Below are positions 6,713 through 7,789 of a DNA stretch of 7,789 bases, piece after piece (positions within the stretch are counted from its first letter, which is position 1; each line of letters starts with the position of its first letter). Origin of the DNA: Novosphingobium sp. GTDB lineage: Bacteria > Pseudomonadota > Alphaproteobacteria > Sphingomonadales > Sphingomonadaceae. The notes under the pieces were generated by a model. It worked only from the letters and a program-made list of their open reading frames with translations, searched no databases and was not told the DNA's origin. A program made the position numbers and the translations under genes. The stretch is taken from the NCBI GenBank assembly GCA_009885425.1, contig VFKS01000401.1, positions 1 through 7,789 on the forward strand, in the 5' to 3' direction.

Positions 6713-7546
6713 TCATCGCTTCAACCGTTCGGCATGCCAGGCGACATGATCGGCCATGAAGCTGGAAATGAAGTAGTACGAATGATCATAGCCCGGCTGC
6801 ATCCGAATCGTTGCCGGGATCCCGGCCTTGCGCGCGGCCATCACCAGCAGCCCGGTTTTGAGCTGTTCATGGAGGAAATTGTCCGCTTCGCCCTGATCGA
6901 TCAGCAGATCGGGCAGGCGGGCACCATCTTCGATCAGGGCGCAGGCATCGTATTGTCGCCAAGCCGCCTGATCCGGCCCCAGATAGCCGCCCAGCGCTTT
7001 CTCGCCCCACGGGCAGTTGATCGGGCTGACGATTGGCGAAAAGGCGCTGACCGAACGGAACCGATTGCCCAAGCGTAGCCCGATCGTAAGCGCACCATGG
7101 CCGCCCATGCTGTGCCCGCTGATACCTTGCCGGTCCATGTCGACCGGAAACTGCTGCGCGATCAGCGCGGGCAGTTCCTGCTCGATATAGCTGCGCATCT
7201 GAAAGTGGGTGGACCACGGCGCCTGCGTGGCATCGACGTAAAAGCCAGCGCCCTTGCCAAAATCATAGCCCTCATCATCGGGCACATCATCGCCGCGCGG
7301 GCTGGTATCGGGCGCGATCAGAATGATTCCATGCTCGGCGCAGGCAGCCCGGAACTCACCCTTTTCGGTGACGTTGGCATGGGTGCAGGTCAGGCCGGAA
7401 AGATACCACAGCACCGGCAGCTTCGCGCCAGGTTGATGGTCCGGCACGAACACCGAAAAGGTCATGGGAGTGCCGGTGGCACTGCTTTGATGTGAGTAGA
7501 CACCTTGGGTGCCGCCGTGACTGCGGACTGCGCTGATCTGTTCCAT
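6713..7546 (-). CDS. fghA: S-formylglutathione hydrolase
   Basis: A 277-residue cytosolic esterase of the alpha/beta-hydrolase fold (esterase D/FrmB family). It hydrolyses S-formylglutathione to formate and glutathione, the last step of glutathione-dependent formaldehyde detoxification. The catalytic triad is visible: Ser146 in GHSMGGHGA, Asp222 in GEADNF and His255 in GYDHSYYF. Other family signatures are LWYLSGLTCTHANVTEKGEF (47-66), PDTSPRG (79-85) and GAGFYVDAT (99-107). Length is normal. I start at the ATG at 7546 (MEQISAVRSHGGTQGVYSHQ), which matches the family N-terminus. The frame stays open upstream only because it reads through the tRNA-Lys gene. No clear Shine-Dalgarno precedes the start; an inverted repeat at 7553-7579 does. 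The usual partner, glutathione-dependent formaldehyde dehydrogenase (adhC/frmA), is not in this window. Confidence 0.95.
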   Translation of the reverse strand: MEQISAVRSHGGTQGVYSHQSSATGTPMTFSVFVPDHQPGAKLPVLWYLSGLTCTHANVTEKGEFRAACAEHGIILIAPDTSPRGDDVPDDEGYDFGKGAGFYVDATQAPWSTHFQMRSYIEQELPALIAQQFPVDMDRQGISGHSMGGHGALTIGLRLGNRFRSVSAFSPIVSPINCPWGEKALGGYLGPDQAAWRQYDACALIEDGARLPDLLIDQGEADNFLHEQLKTGLLVMAARKAGIPATIRMQPGYDHSYYFISSFMADHVAWHAERLKR

Positions 7547-7552
7547 AGCCGC

Positions 7553-7579
7553 GCCATTGCCGCTTGGCCGGGCGATGGC
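7553..7579. repeat. Dyad just upstream of the fghA start
   Basis: GCCATTGCC (7553-7561) and GGCGATGGC (7571-7579) are inverted around a 9-base spacer, imperfect at one central position (T opposite G on plus, A opposite C on minus). The dyad ends six bases before the fghA ATG. It could be a repressor operator or a leader hairpin; neither is shown. Confidence 0.4.
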
Positions 7580-7620
7580 AAATGCTTTTTGATCTGGGTT
7601 AGGTGGGAGAGAGGGGGGAG

Positions 7621-7696
<76 letters not shown>

Positions 7697-7706
7697 ACAT
7701 TCCTGA

Positions 7707-7722
7707 CCCCGATTCGTCGGGG
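7707..7722 (-). repeat. Perfect hairpin in the tRNA-Lys 5' leader
   Basis: CCCCGA and TCGGGG form a 6-bp stem with a 4-base loop (CGAA on the minus strand), ending 10 bases before the mature tRNA 5' end. It has no U-tract on either strand. It probably lies in the transcribed 5' leader removed by RNase P. Confidence 0.5.
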
Positions 7723-7729
7723 AGCGCTT

Positions 7730-7758
7730 CGTATAGCGGCTGTTTTTGCGTTTGGAAG
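7730..7758 (-). promoter_or_regulatory. Possible promoter of tRNA-Lys
   Basis: On the minus strand TATACG (7735-7730) resembles a -10 box. The -35 position, 17 bases upstream, holds CTTCCA, a weak match. The bases just downstream are GC-rich (AAGCGCTCCCC), as in the discriminators of stringently controlled stable-RNA promoters. Transcription would start near 7723, about 27 bases before the tRNA. Confidence 0.33.
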
Positions 7759-7767
7759 GGGTTTCTC

Positions 7768-7789
7768 TTGGCGGCGATCAACTTTGCAG
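7768..7789 (+). CDS. Possible first codons of a rightward gene (cut by window edge)
   Basis: GGAAGGGG (7754-7761), a good Shine-Dalgarno match, lies six bases before a TTG at 7768. The seven codons to the edge (M-A-A-I-N-F-A) contain no stop. This is too short to recognise a product; the call rests only on ribosome-site spacing. Confidence 0.22.

Overview
The window looks like a GC-rich alphaproteobacterial chromosome segment, most likely Sphingomonadales (Erythrobacteraceae or Sphingomonadaceae). This is inferred from the protein style of GyrA, the DUF952 protein and the S-formylglutathione hydrolase; no database search was possible. It is core or housekeeping DNA. I see no transposase, integrase, phage gene, CRISPR array or recognisable defence system.

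Layout, left to right. (1) The 5' end of a secreted serine hydrolase (beta-lactamase-like) gene runs off the left edge on the minus strand. It is divergent, across 77 bp, from a plus-strand gene for a YhhN/TMEM86-type membrane protein. (2) That gene meets a minus-strand TauD/TfdA-type dioxygenase gene tail to tail, with 3 bp between the two stop codons. (3) A minus-strand block follows: gyrA, then a DUF952 gene overlapping the gyrA stop by 4 bases, then possibly the dioxygenase gene 61 bp further on. (4) A 291-bp gyrA/TPR divergent intergenic region is rich in inverted repeats, including a plus-strand terminator-like hairpin with a T6 tract that no gene in the window explains. (5) A plus-strand gene encodes an exported TPR-repeat protein, followed by a strong bidirectional terminator. 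(6) A minus-strand S-formylglutathione hydrolase gene (glutathione-dependent formaldehyde detoxification) lies downstream of a complete minus-strand tRNA-Lys(CUU) gene. (7) The last about 90 bp hold the likely tRNA promoter, a tight hairpin and perhaps the first codons of a plus-strand gene.

The genes do not form one pathway. The most notable point is in GyrA: both main quinolone-contact positions of the QRDR are replaced (E. coli Ser83 -> Leu96 and Asp87 -> Met100), while the catalytic Tyr and the GyrA box are intact. This predicts intrinsic reduced quinolone sensitivity and is probably a lineage trait. Second is the possible small RNA or attenuator between gyrA and the TPR gene. I found no convincing evidence of a wholly new system.
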